64,000 nucleotides of DNA from Actinoplanes nipponensis (GTDB lineage: Bacteria > Actinomycetota > Actinomycetes > Mycobacteriales > Micromonosporaceae), in NCBI RefSeq assembly GCF_016862275.1, contig NZ_BOMQ01000061.1, positions 62,001 to 126,000 on the forward strand. The letters are read 5' to 3'. Every line of letters begins with the position of its first letter. Within the stretch, counting starts at the first letter, position 1. This document shows, piece by piece, positions 42,486 to 51,240 of this stretch. The notes under the pieces were generated by a model. It saw only the letters and a list, made by a program, of their open reading frames with translations, did not search any database and was not told where the DNA came from. The translations under genes were made by a program, and so were the position numbers.

Positions 42486-43282
42486 ACGCGCGCAACGGCC
42501 GGCGGTACGCGAGCGGGACCTGGCTGCGGTGCGCCCATCCCCGCCCGCAGGCCGACACCGTGCTGCTCGCGTTCCCGCACGCCGGCGGTTCCGCGTCGTT
42601 CTTCCGCTCGTGGGGCGAACCGCTGCCGGCCACCGTGGAACTGAGCGCGGTGCAGTATCCCGGGCGGCTCGACCGCCTGCGCGAGCCCTGCGTGGACGAC
42701 GTGCACCGGCTCGCCGACGGCGTCGTCACGGCGCTGCGCGGCCAGTCCTGGCTGGCGTCGGGGCGGCGCATCGCGCTGCTGGGTCACAGCATGGGCGCCG
42801 TGGTGGCGTACGAGACCGCCCTGCGGCTGGAGGCGCTGGGCGCCCCGCCCGTGGCCACGTTCCTGTCCAGCCACCCCGCGCCCAACCGCCCGCTGCGCAA
42901 CGGCCTGACCGAGTTCACCGACCAGGCCCTCATCGGCGAGCTGCGGCGGCTGGGCGCCACCCCGGCCGCCCTGATCAACCGGCCCGACGCGCGCGACGCC
43001 GTTCTGGCCGGGCTGCGCAGCGACTACCGCGCGGTCGCCCGCTACCGGCCCTCGCCGATGCGGCTGCACAGCCCGATCGTCGGGCTGGTCGGCGCGGACG
43101 ACCCGGACGTGGGGCCGGACGACATGCGGGCGTGGACGGAGATGACCGCCGGGCCGATGACGCTGCACGTCTTCCCGGGCGACCACTTCTACCTCATCGG
43201 GCAGCGGGACGCGGTGCTCCGGGCCGCGCTGGCCCACCTCGGCGCCGACGGCGGACGACCAGGCAAGGAGACGGACCCGTGA
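42482..43282 (+). CDS. Type II thioesterase (second)
   Basis: The 266-residue enzyme has LLAFPHAGGSASFFRSWGEP, VQYPGRLDRL, the nucleophile elbow LLGHSMGAVVAYE and the His in PGDHFYLIG. It is coupled by ATGA to the reductase gene before it. NRPS2 has no built-in thioesterase, so this enzyme might release the final chain as well as proofread. The first type II thioesterase at 26250-26999 is clearly different in sequence. Confidence 0.88.
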   Translation: MNARNGRRYASGTWLRCAHPRPQADTVLLAFPHAGGSASFFRSWGEPLPATVELSAVQYPGRLDRLREPCVDDVHRLADGVVTALRGQSWLASGRRIALLGHSMGAVVAYETALRLEALGAPPVATFLSSHPAPNRPLRNGLTEFTDQALIGELRRLGATPAALINRPDARDAVLAGLRSDYRAVARYRPSPMRLHSPIVGLVGADDPDVGPDDMRAWTEMTAGPMTLHVFPGDHFYLIGQRDAVLRAALAHLGADGGRPGKETDP

Positions 43283-44472
43283 GCCTGCCCCCCAAGTACG
43301 ACGCGGCCGAGATGGCGCTGCTGGATGACCCGTACCCCACGTACCGGAAGCTCCGCGAGGCCGGCCCGCTCTGCCGGGGCGGCCCGGCGCAGTTCGTGGT
43401 GACCCGGTACGCCGACGTGGCCCCCCTGATCAACGATGACCGCCTCGGCGCGGAGTTCAGCGAGGACTACCACCGCATCGCCCTGGGCGAGGGCCCGCTG
43501 GCCGACTTCTTCGGGCACGTCCTGCTGAACCGCGACCCGCCGGCCCACACGGTGCTGCGCCGCCTGCTGAACCCCGAGTTCACCACCCGCGCGGTCCGCG
43601 AGCGGCGCAGCAAGGTCGACTCGATGGTCGAGGAGTTGCTCGCCCCGGCCGTCGAGGCGGGCCGGTTCGACGCGGTGAGCGACCTGGCGGACAAACTGCC
43701 GATCCGGGTGCTGGCCGACTTCGTGGGCCTGGACCTGGAGAACCTCGACGAGGTACGCCCCCGGGCGCGGGAGCTGTCACAGGCCTTCGCGACGTACCTG
43801 CCGGAGTCCGAACGCGGGGAGACCGTGGCCGCCCTGCAGTGGATGCAGGAGAAGATCACCGCCCTGTTCGCGGAGAAGGAACGCGTCCCCGGCGACGACG
43901 TCATCTCCCGCCTCTGCGACGTCGACCCGGAAACGGTCAGCCGGCAGTCGCTGATCGACAACATCGTTTTCCTGCTGTTCGCCGGCTTCACGACGACGAC
44001 GGACCTGCTCGCGAACGGCTTCGCGGCCCTGTCCACCCGCCCGGACCAGGTGGCGCTGCTGCGCGCGGACCCGGAACTGGCCACCAGGGGAGTCGAGGAG
44101 CTGCTCCGTTTCGACGCCCCCGTCCAGGTGAAAAGCCGGATGGTGCACGAGCCGATCGAGGTCGGCGGGCGCACGATCCGGCCGGGACGGGTGCTCATCC
44201 TGCACCTGGGCTCGGCCAACCACGACGAGCAACGCTTCGCCCGCGCGCACGAGCTGGACCTGACCCGCCGGCCGAACCCGCACCTGAGCTTCGGCGGCGG
44301 AGGGATCCATCTGTGCCTGGGCGCGGCGCTCGCCCGGGCCGAGGCGGCGTCGGTGTTGACGTTCGTGTCCCGGCACTTCGCGCAGGTCGAGCCGGACGGG
44401 CCGGTGGTGCGACGGCACATCCCGAACTTCCGATCCTGCCTGAGCGTGCCGATCCGGATCCGTCCGGCTTGA
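43279..44472 (+). CDS. Cytochrome P450 (B)
   Basis: The 397-residue P450 starts at GTG 43279, overlapping the thioesterase stop. It has a typical I-helix LFAGFTTTTDLLANGF, the ExxR motif in EELLRFD and the heme loop FGGGGIHLCLGAALAR. It is the fourth gene of the NRPS2 operon and probably tailors the product, for example by oxidising a ring. Ferredoxin genes are not nearby. Confidence 0.9.
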   Translation: MSLPPKYDAAEMALLDDPYPTYRKLREAGPLCRGGPAQFVVTRYADVAPLINDDRLGAEFSEDYHRIALGEGPLADFFGHVLLNRDPPAHTVLRRLLNPEFTTRAVRERRSKVDSMVEELLAPAVEAGRFDAVSDLADKLPIRVLADFVGLDLENLDEVRPRARELSQAFATYLPESERGETVAALQWMQEKITALFAEKERVPGDDVISRLCDVDPETVSRQSLIDNIVFLLFAGFTTTTDLLANGFAALSTRPDQVALLRADPELATRGVEELLRFDAPVQVKSRMVHEPIEVGGRTIRPGRVLILHLGSANHDEQRFARAHELDLTRRPNPHLSFGGGGIHLCLGAALARAEAASVLTFVSRHFAQVEPDGPVVRRHIPNFRSCLSVPIRIRPA

Positions 44473-45959
44473 GTGGTCTTGGGGGGCATCTGATCGGGGG
44501 TGGGGTGGTCGGCGGGGGTGCTCCACCACGGTGGTGACGGGCACGGTTGGGGTGGCCTTCGCTGCGTCTTTGCCGGGTTGGTGGTGCTGCTTCCGCGTGC
44601 CTGTGCTTGAGGCTTCCGGTTGTCGGCCGGCTCTTAGAGCGCGGCTCGGTCCGCTTGGAGCGCGGGCCGATCCGGCGCGGCGTGTTGGGGTCGGCGCGCC
44701 TGCCGTCGGGTGCCTTCTCGCGGCTGCTCATCCGGCTAACGCTTGCCTGCGGTTGCTCGCCTGCCGCTTGCCGACCGGACGTTTTCGTCACTCGCCCACT
44801 CCCGCTTTTGTCCGGCGCTTGCTTGCTTTTGCCGCTTGCCTATCGCTCGCTGGCCGCTTGCCTCGTCGCTCGTCCCCTCGCGCCGATCGGTCGCTGCCCG
44901 TCGCTTGCTTGCCTTCACCGCTTGGCTGCCGCTCCTCCGCTGGCGCCGTCCGGCCGCCGTCCGGTGCTTGCCGGCCTTTCGCCGCTCGCACATCGCTTGC
45001 CCGCCTTTTGCCGTCCGGCCGCCACTGTTTGGCTCCTCCTCGCACGGCTACCTGCCGCCGTTCGCCCGCCGCCGGCTGCCCGCTGACGGCCGCCGGCTGC
45101 CCGTCGCCTGCCGCCCGTCGCCTGCCGCCTGCCGCCTGCCGCCCGTCGCCTGCCGCCCGTCGCCTGCCGCCCGTCGCCCGTCGCCTGCCGCCCGTCGCCT
45201 GCCGCCCACTGCCCGTCGCCCGCCGCCCGTCGCCTGCCGCCCACTGCCCGTCGCCCGTCGCCCGTCGCCTGCCGCCCACTGCCCGTCGCCTGCCGCCCAC
45301 TGCCCGTCGCCTGCCGCCCGCTGGCGGCCGCCCGTCGCCCGCCGCCTGCCGCCCGTCGCCCGCCGCCTGCCGCCCGCTGGCGGCCGCCTGCCGCCTGCCG
45401 CCTGCCGCCCGCAGCCCGCTGGCAACCGCCCGCCGTCCAGTGCACTCTTCGCGGATCTGTTCCAGAAGCACCGTGGAGAAGAGGACGTCGACCCAGCCGC
45501 CCTCGTGAGGCGGAATGGCCGGCTGCGACGGCACGAGGGCCCACCCTGGTCGCTTGCTGGCGCGGTCTGAAAGGCCGCCGGCGCCGGTTCGCCGGTGGGC
45601 GGGAAGGAGGCAGGCGTCCAGTTCGGCCGTTGGCGACGAGGGGGCAGGCGCCCGATCTCGGGCGGGGCGAGCGTGAGGCAGAACCCCGGTCGCAACAAAA
45701 GCCTCGATGAGCCGACAAGCCCGGCCCGAGCGGTAGCGACGGCAAGGCAGCGCTCGTCGCGGCCGTGGGCGAGCGGAAGCGGCGGACGAGCGGGAGAGGC
45801 GGGCATGCAGCGACGGCAACGCCGCCGGCGCGGGGGGCGAGCGAGCGTCAGCCTCCAGCTCAGCGGTGAGCGAGCGAAAGAGCCGGCGCCCACTCCTGGC
45901 GCCGGCCCCCGGAACAACAAACGGAAACACACCCCACGATGGGCGAGTGCGCAGGACCG
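44473..45959. other. 1.5-kb gene-free stretch dominated by low-complexity repeats
   Basis: Between P450-B and the FAAL gene all frames stay long open on both strands, but only because of repeat composition; predicted proteins would be Arg/Pro/Ala strings. From about 44690 to 45050 the DNA shows decayed heptads such as CGCTTGC and CGCTCGC. A clean array follows (45052-45436), and the last 500 bp (45437-45959) are GC-rich with scattered GAGCG words and no gene that I can support. Confidence 0.6.
45052..45436 (+). repeat. 55-copy heptamer tandem array
   Basis: The 385 bp split without a single phase slip into 55 heptamers, mostly CCGTCGC, CTGCCGC and CCACTGC, with rare CGGCCGC and CCGCTGG units at the edges. 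It is a heptanucleotide minisatellite. The G-rich minus strand (GGCAGGCGACGGGC) may fold into unusual structures. Since 7 is not a multiple of 3, every frame reads a repeating heptapeptide, which explains the long open frames here. Confidence 0.85.
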
Positions 45960-47627
45960 TCAGTTGCCCACGCTAGGAACCGGCTCCCCGACGACCTCGG
46001 TGCCCTCGATGTTGTGCGCCACGTAAGCCGACCACATGTCCCGCCGCTTGGGCTTGCCGCTGGTGGTGCGGTAGATCGAGCGCCGCGGGACGTCGAGGAT
46101 CTCCATCGCCACCCCCTCCGTGATGCGTTGGGAGACCGTCCGGGCCGCCTCGATCCACTCGGCCTGCGGGCGTTCCAGCAGGACCACCGCGGTCGGGCCG
46201 GCCGCCGTCGAGCCGAGCAGGACCGCCACCCGCAGGCGCGGTACGCCGGCCTCGACCAGGGCGCTCTCGATGTCCTCGGCGAAGACCGTCCGGCCGCGTA
46301 CCTTCATCGCGTCGCCGAGGCGGCCGATGACGTACAGCTGGCCGTCGTCCAGGAAGCCCGCGTCGCCGGTCCACAGCAGACCGTCGCGCCATTCGGTCAG
46401 GCTCGTCGCGTTCTCGGTGACGTAGCCCTCGGCCACCGAGGCGCCGCCGACCACGATCTGCCCGACGTGCCGGTCGGGCAGCGGCTCGCCGGCGTCGTCC
46501 ACCACCGAGACGGTGACGCCGTCCAGCGCGCGGCCGCAGCCGACGACGTCGCGCGCGTCCGCGCCGGTCGAGGTCACCGGCTCGCCGAGCGACACGAGGT
46601 GGGGCGCGACCGGGACCGTCGCCAGGTTCTCCCGCAGGGCCAGGCCGGTGACGGCGAGCGTCGCCTCCGCCAGCCCGTACGCCGGCAGCAGCGCCCGCCG
46701 GTCGAAGCCGAACGGGCCCATCAGGGCCATGAACCGTTCCAGCACCTCGATGTCGATGCGCTCCGCGCCGATGATCAGGGCCCGCCAGCCGGAGAAGTCG
46801 GAGCCGGCCAGCAGCTCGGGGGAGACCCGCCGGGCGATGTAGTCCAGGCCGAACGGCGGCATCGCGGTCATCGCCGCCCCGGGTGCGCTGAAGCAGGCCA
46901 GGTACCGGGCCGGGTCGCGGACGAAGTCGGCCGGCTCCTGCAGCCACAGGTCGCGCTGCTGCACGACGGGCGTCAGCAGGCAGCCGATCAGGCCCATGTC
47001 GTGGTGCACCGGCAGCCACGACGCCGTCGCGTCCCCCTCGCCCATCTCCAGCCAGGCCCGGATGGCCGAGACGTTCGAGGCCAGGGCGGAGACCGGCACC
47101 CGGACGCCTTTGACCCGGCCGCTCGAACCGGAAGTGAACTGCAGCAGTGCGGCGCCGGCGGGAGGCCGGGCGGCGGCCTCGTCGCCGGCGGCGAGCTGCG
47201 CGGCGGTACGGACCTGCGTCTCGTACCCGCCGTAGGTGAGCTGCTCGGCGAGGGTGGCGTAGGTGATCACCAGGGACGGCGCGGCGACCTCGCTGATCGC
47301 CTGGAGGTGCCGGGCGTAGTGCATCTCGCTCTGGAACAGGGGCGGCGGGGCGACCGGGCACGGGATCGCCCCGGCGAGCATCACGCCGTACAGCGCGGCC
47401 ACGAATTCCGGCCCGGTGCGCTCGATGACCAGCACCCGGTCGTCGTGCCGGACCCCGGCCGCGATGATTCCCCCGGCGATCCGGCGGGCGAACGCGGCCA
47501 GGTCCTTGTACGCCCACCACTCCCAGTCATCGTTCCGCCAGAACCGGATGCCCCGGTATGCTGCCGGCACATCGATCCAGGAGGTCAGTGGATTGGTGAT
47601 CACTTCGGACACTTCCTTTCGTGACAT
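45960..47627 (-). CDS. Fatty-acyl-AMP ligase (FAAL)-like enzyme
   Basis: The 555-residue adenylate-forming enzyme has LQFTSGSSGRVKGVRV, WLPVHHDMGLIGCLLTP, LLPAYGLAEATLAVTG, LLWTGDAGFLDDGQLYVIGR and a C-terminal GRTVFAEDIE block. The VHHDMGLIG and YGLAEATL segments are typical of FAALs, which make acyl-AMP and load an acyl carrier protein rather than CoA. The divergent acyl carrier protein gene 149 bp away is a natural partner. The acid may be a fatty or an aromatic acid. The ATG at 47627 has a weak ribosome binding site; GTG 47612 behind AAGGAA is an alternative. Confidence 0.87.
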   Translation of the reverse strand: MSRKEVSEVITNPLTSWIDVPAAYRGIRFWRNDDWEWWAYKDLAAFARRIAGGIIAAGVRHDDRVLVIERTGPEFVAALYGVMLAGAIPCPVAPPPLFQSEMHYARHLQAISEVAAPSLVITYATLAEQLTYGGYETQVRTAAQLAAGDEAAARPPAGAALLQFTSGSSGRVKGVRVPVSALASNVSAIRAWLEMGEGDATASWLPVHHDMGLIGCLLTPVVQQRDLWLQEPADFVRDPARYLACFSAPGAAMTAMPPFGLDYIARRVSPELLAGSDFSGWRALIIGAERIDIEVLERFMALMGPFGFDRRALLPAYGLAEATLAVTGLALRENLATVPVAPHLVSLGEPVTSTGADARDVVGCGRALDGVTVSVVDDAGEPLPDRHVGQIVVGGASVAEGYVTENATSLTEWRDGLLWTGDAGFLDDGQLYVIGRLGDAMKVRGRTVFAEDIESALVEAGVPRLRVAVLLGSTAAGPTAVVLLERPQAEWIEAARTVSQRITEGVAMEILDVPRRSIYRTTSGKPKRRDMWSAYVAHNIEGTEVVGEPVPSVGN

Positions 47628-47776
47628 CCGCGGCCGATCCGCGCGGGGTGAGCAAACGCGGTGCGACCCGTTCAGGATGTCGGATCAGCGGCGCTTGAGT
47701 CATCATGCGCACTAAGGCAGCTGTCGCGACGGGCACAGTGCAGCCAACTGATGATGAGAACGGTGGCGAAGACTGA

Positions 47777-48076
47777 ATGAGTATCGAAGCCAAGTCGGCC
47801 GATTCAGACGTCCGGGCGCGGGTCCGCTCGATCATCCTGCAGGTGGCGCCGAACCCCGGCGGCGTCCAGGAGGGTCGGACCCTGCTGGTCGAGCACCTCG
47901 AATACCACTCGCTCGCCCTGCTCGAGCTGGGTTTCGCACTGGAGGACGAGTTCGATCTGCCGCCGCTGGACCAGGCGCAGGTGCAGCACATCACCACGGT
48001 CGAGGAGATCGAGGACCTGGTGCTCGGACTGATCGAGCAGAATGCCGCCAAGGACGCCGCGGAAAGCCGCGACTGA
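47777..48076 (+). CDS. Acyl carrier protein
   Basis: The 99-residue acidic protein has the helix-loop-helix pattern of carrier proteins, with the phosphopantetheine Ser in LEYHSLALLELGFALEDEF and a third-helix stretch TTVEEIEDLVLGLI. The residue before the Ser is His instead of the usual Asp. It is divergent from the FAAL gene and probably takes the acyl group it activates. Confidence 0.85.
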   Translation: MSIEAKSADSDVRARVRSIILQVAPNPGGVQEGRTLLVEHLEYHSLALLELGFALEDEFDLPPLDQAQVQHITTVEEIEDLVLGLIEQNAAKDAAESRD

Positions 48077-48085
48077 GTCGGCCGG

Positions 48086-49138
48086 TCAGCGCAGAAATGA
48101 GCGCGAGCCCAGATCGGCGGCGTGCATTCCGTGCCTGTTCGTCATCGTGGCGAACATGTCGTCGCCGCGTTCGGTCCGGGTCACCAACGTCGATCCGACA
48201 ATACTCATGAAGAGGCCGCCGAATGCGTATCGGCGATAGTCGCGCCAGCAGTCGTCGACGGAAACCGTGACCCCGTGACGGCTCAGGGCGGCGACGTATC
48301 GCCGTACCGCGGAGTGTTCGATCTCGCGGCGCATCGCGACATCGACACTGGCGCCCAGGAAGTAGGAGAGGTCGGTGGCCGCGGGCTCGTGGGCCGCGGT
48401 CTGCCAGTCCAGGACGGTGATCCGCCCCCGGTCCGCGACCAGGTTGTCGGCGCGGAAGTCGCCGTGGACCACGGTGCGCGGGCCCGGGCGGTCCCGCAGG
48501 TACTGCTCGACGTTCGGGACGAAGGCGTCCAGCTCGTCGATCACCTCCGGCCGCAGCCGGTCGCCGAACCGGCGCAGGAAGCGCGGGTAGACCCGGCGGA
48601 CCAGCGACGCCATCCAGGCGGCGTCGGGGCCGTCGTGCCGGGGCAGCCAGCCCAGCGACGCCAGCGCCGGGTCGGCCCACAGCGGCCCGTGCAGCGCCGC
48701 GAGCTCGTCGACGGCCCGGTCCACCTGGACGCTGTCGCACCCCTCGACCTGGTCCACGGCGCGGCCGGCGCCCACGTCCTCCAGCAGCACCGTGAACGCG
48801 CGGGACTGCTCGTCGTAGCAGGAGGCGTAGCACCGCGGGATGCGGGCGCGGATCCGCGGCGCGAGGTGCTGGTAGAACCGCGCCTCCACCTCGTACGCGC
48901 GGGTCACCTTGGCGGCCGTACGGCTCTCCGGCGCGGCCGCGGTGAGCTTGACGACGCACGTCGGCGGCCCGGCGTCGGGGGTTTCGTAGCTCAGCCGCAA
49001 CCGGTACGTGTCCGCCATCTGACCCGTGCCGAGGGGGGTCGCGGCGACCTCGGCGACCGCGGCGCCGCCGGTGCACCGGGCCAGCGCCGCGGTGCACCAG
49101 GCCGGGGTGAGCTCCGCGACGGATTGCAGCGCCCTCAC
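48086..49138 (-). CDS. APH/EcKinase-like small-molecule kinase
   Basis: The 350-residue protein has a kinase-like fold: N-lobe LGTGQMADTYRLRL and TCVVKLTAAAP, the catalytic loop VVHGDFRADNLV and the metal-binding VLDWQTAAHEPAATDLSYFL. These fit the APH/ecdysteroid-kinase-like group that phosphorylates small molecules. Its start overlaps the stop of P450-C (49135-49138), so both act in one route; it could modify an intermediate or protect the host from the product. Confidence 0.8.
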   Translation of the reverse strand: MRALQSVAELTPAWCTAALARCTGGAAVAEVAATPLGTGQMADTYRLRLSYETPDAGPPTCVVKLTAAAPESRTAAKVTRAYEVEARFYQHLAPRIRARIPRCYASCYDEQSRAFTVLLEDVGAGRAVDQVEGCDSVQVDRAVDELAALHGPLWADPALASLGWLPRHDGPDAAWMASLVRRVYPRFLRRFGDRLRPEVIDELDAFVPNVEQYLRDRPGPRTVVHGDFRADNLVADRGRITVLDWQTAAHEPAATDLSYFLGASVDVAMRREIEHSAVRRYVAALSRHGVTVSVDDCWRDYRRYAFGGLFMSIVGSTLVTRTERGDDMFATMTNRHGMHAADLGSRSFLR

Positions 49139-50400
49139 AGCGTCAGCGGCAGTTCGTAGAGCCCGCGCAGACCCGCGGCCGGCTTCCAGCGGAGCCGGGT
49201 CGCGTCGCCGCGGAAGTCGGGGAACCGTTCCAGGAAGCGCGACAGCGCGGCCGCGCCCTCGACGCGGGCCAGCCAGGGGCCGGCGCAGTAGTGCGAGCCG
49301 AGGGCGAAGCCCAGGTGCCGGTTGTCGGCGCGGCCCACGTCGAGCCGGCGCGGGTCGGTGAACTGGGCCGGGTCGTTGTTCGCGGCGCCGATCAGGACGG
49401 TGACCGCCCGCCGCGCCGGCACCGTGACGCCCTCGATCTCCAGGTCCTCCTTGGCGATCCGCCAGGCCGCCTGGATCGGCGACTCGAACCGGATGAACTC
49501 CTCGATCGCCGTCGGCATCAGCTCCGGCTCCTTCTGCAGCCGCCGGCGTTCCTCGGGGAAGCGCAGCAGTGTGGCCACCGCGTTGCCCAGCAGATTGGTG
49601 ATCACCTCGTGCCCGGCGACCATCAGCATCATGATCAGGGTGCGCAGCTGGGCGGCGTCGAACTCGCCTTCGCGGTGGCGCTCCAGCAGCCGGGTGATCA
49701 GGTCGTCGCCCGGTTCGGCGCGTTTACGGCTCAGCGTGTCGGCGATGTACGGGTCGAACTGGTGGAAGGCCCCGCTCATCCGGGCCACGCCGGCGCCCTT
49801 GATCAGGGGATCGACCAGCACGAGGTAGCTGTCCGACCACTCCTGGAGCCGGCGCGCGTCCTGCGGCGGGAAGCCGAGCAGCTCGGCGACGACCAGCACC
49901 GGCAGCTTGGCCGAGAAGTCGTTGACCAGATCGATGGTCCCGCGGGCGGCGGCCTCGTCGAGGAGTCGGTCGACCCAGAACTCGATGCGGGGCAGCAGCG
50001 CGGTGACCCGGCGCTTGCCGAAGTCGTAGCTGATCGCGTTGCGCATGCTCTGGTGCATGTCGTCGGAGACGTTGGTCAGGGTGCTGTCCTGCGCCTTCTC
50101 CTCGGCCGGGCTGAACTTGCCGAAGCGCAGGAACATGCGGTTGCGCAGCGAGGAGTCGAGCTTGCGGTTGCCGGTGTACCGGCGGTCGGCGAGCACCTCG
50201 GTCGCCAGGGCGTAGCTGCTGACCAGGTAGGACCCGGTCACCCGGCTGTAGTGGACCGGGGCCGTGGCGCGCAGCCGGTCCAGCCACGGGTACGGGTCGC
50301 GGATGTACGACGGGTCGTACGGGTTGTAGCGGCCCGCGACCGGACGCAGCGGCAGCATCGGCCACTTCATCTCGATCGCACGCTGGGCGAGTCCGAGCAC
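49135..50400 (-). CDS. Cytochrome P450 (C)
   Basis: From GTG 50400 (GAGAGGGG upstream) the protein has 421 residues. It has an I-helix LMVAGHEVITNLLGN, ExxR in EEFIRFE and heme loop FALGSHYCAGPWLAR, where the residue after the Cys is Ala rather than Leu. It is coupled to the kinase gene. The substrate is unknown; its place beside FAAL and ACP genes makes a carrier-bound acyl group possible. Confidence 0.88.
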   Translation of the reverse strand: MLGLAQRAIEMKWPMLPLRPVAGRYNPYDPSYIRDPYPWLDRLRATAPVHYSRVTGSYLVSSYALATEVLADRRYTGNRKLDSSLRNRMFLRFGKFSPAEEKAQDSTLTNVSDDMHQSMRNAISYDFGKRRVTALLPRIEFWVDRLLDEAAARGTIDLVNDFSAKLPVLVVAELLGFPPQDARRLQEWSDSYLVLVDPLIKGAGVARMSGAFHQFDPYIADTLSRKRAEPGDDLITRLLERHREGEFDAAQLRTLIMMLMVAGHEVITNLLGNAVATLLRFPEERRRLQKEPELMPTAIEEFIRFESPIQAAWRIAKEDLEIEGVTVPARRAVTVLIGAANNDPAQFTDPRRLDVGRADNRHLGFALGSHYCAGPWLARVEGAAALSRFLERFPDFRGDATRLRWKPAAGLRGLYELPLTL

Positions 50401-50508
50401 GGAACGGTCCCCTCTCGACGGTCGCGGCAACCTTCGAGAAAGGATGGCGGCGCGCCGCGGCGGGCAGCAACCGTCCCGGTTCGGCCAGCCCCGCCCGCCC
50501 GGGGCGGC

Positions 50509-51162
50509 TCAGCTCCGCTTGACCGTCGCGAGCCAGGCCGGCGCGCCGTTGTCGTGGAACCGCGTCTCGCTGCGCTCCGGCTCCAGGGCGGCGACCTCCC
50601 ACCCGGGGACCGCGGTGAGGGCCGCGCGCAGCTCCTCCTCGGTCACCGGGTGCGGGCCGGCGTCGGGCCCGGGACGGAAGCACAACACGTACAGGGTGCC
50701 GCCGTGCTCGGTCACCGCGGCCAGGCCGGCCAGGTAGGTCAGCCGTTCCTCGCCGTCGAAGCTGTGCAGCAGCCCGCAGTCCAGCACCGTGTCGAACCGG
50801 CGCTCCAGCTGCTCCAGCCGCAGCGCGTCCGCCACCGCGAAGTCGGCCCGGAGCCCGCGCTGCTCGGCCTTGCGCCGGGCCAGCGTCACCGCCGTCTCCG
50901 CGACGTCGACGCCCAGGACCGGCAGGCCCAGCCCGGCCAGGTGCAGGGCGTTCTCGCCGGAGCCGCAGCCGGCGTCGAGCACCGAGCCGGCGAATCCGCC
51001 CCGGGCGGCCAGCCGCACCACCGCCGGCTGCGGCCCGCCGATGTCCCACGGCGCCGGACCGTCCTGATAGGACGCGTCCCAGGGTTGCCCGCTGCGCCGC
51101 TCGTGACTGGTCGGCGGCCGGCCGCCGTAGGGGTCGCCGGGCGCTGCCGATCGCTCCGCCAT
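50509..51162 (-). CDS. Class I SAM-dependent methyltransferase
   Basis: The 217-residue protein starts at ATG 51162 (GGAAGGGA upstream). It has SGQPWDASYQDGPAPWDIGG, the SAM loop VLDAGCGSGENALHL, VLGVDVAETAVTLARRKA and FDTVLDCGLLHSFDG. It resembles the TehB/thiol methyltransferase-like subgroup. It lies upstream of P450-C on the same strand, is divergent from the HpaB-like gene and is likely a tailoring enzyme of the cluster. Confidence 0.82.
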   Translation of the reverse strand: MAERSAAPGDPYGGRPPTSHERRSGQPWDASYQDGPAPWDIGGPQPAVVRLAARGGFAGSVLDAGCGSGENALHLAGLGLPVLGVDVAETAVTLARRKAEQRGLRADFAVADALRLEQLERRFDTVLDCGLLHSFDGEERLTYLAGLAAVTEHGGTLYVLCFRPGPDAGPHPVTEEELRAALTAVPGWEVAALEPERSETRFHDNGAPAWLATVKRS

Positions 51163-51240
51163 CTTGGTCCCTTCCTGCAATCGTCGGTGCAACGTTATCG
51201 TGCGGTCCGGGCCCGACCCACCGCCGCTGAGGAGGATCCG

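Noticed and set aside
45052..45436. CRISPR array
   Set aside because: The unit is only 7 bp with no unique spacers and no cas genes are present.
44531..45930. Several overlapping long open frames on both strands in the repeat region
   Set aside because: They exist because the heptamer array and its decayed flanks contain no stop codons; the products would be Arg/Pro/Ala repeats without family features.
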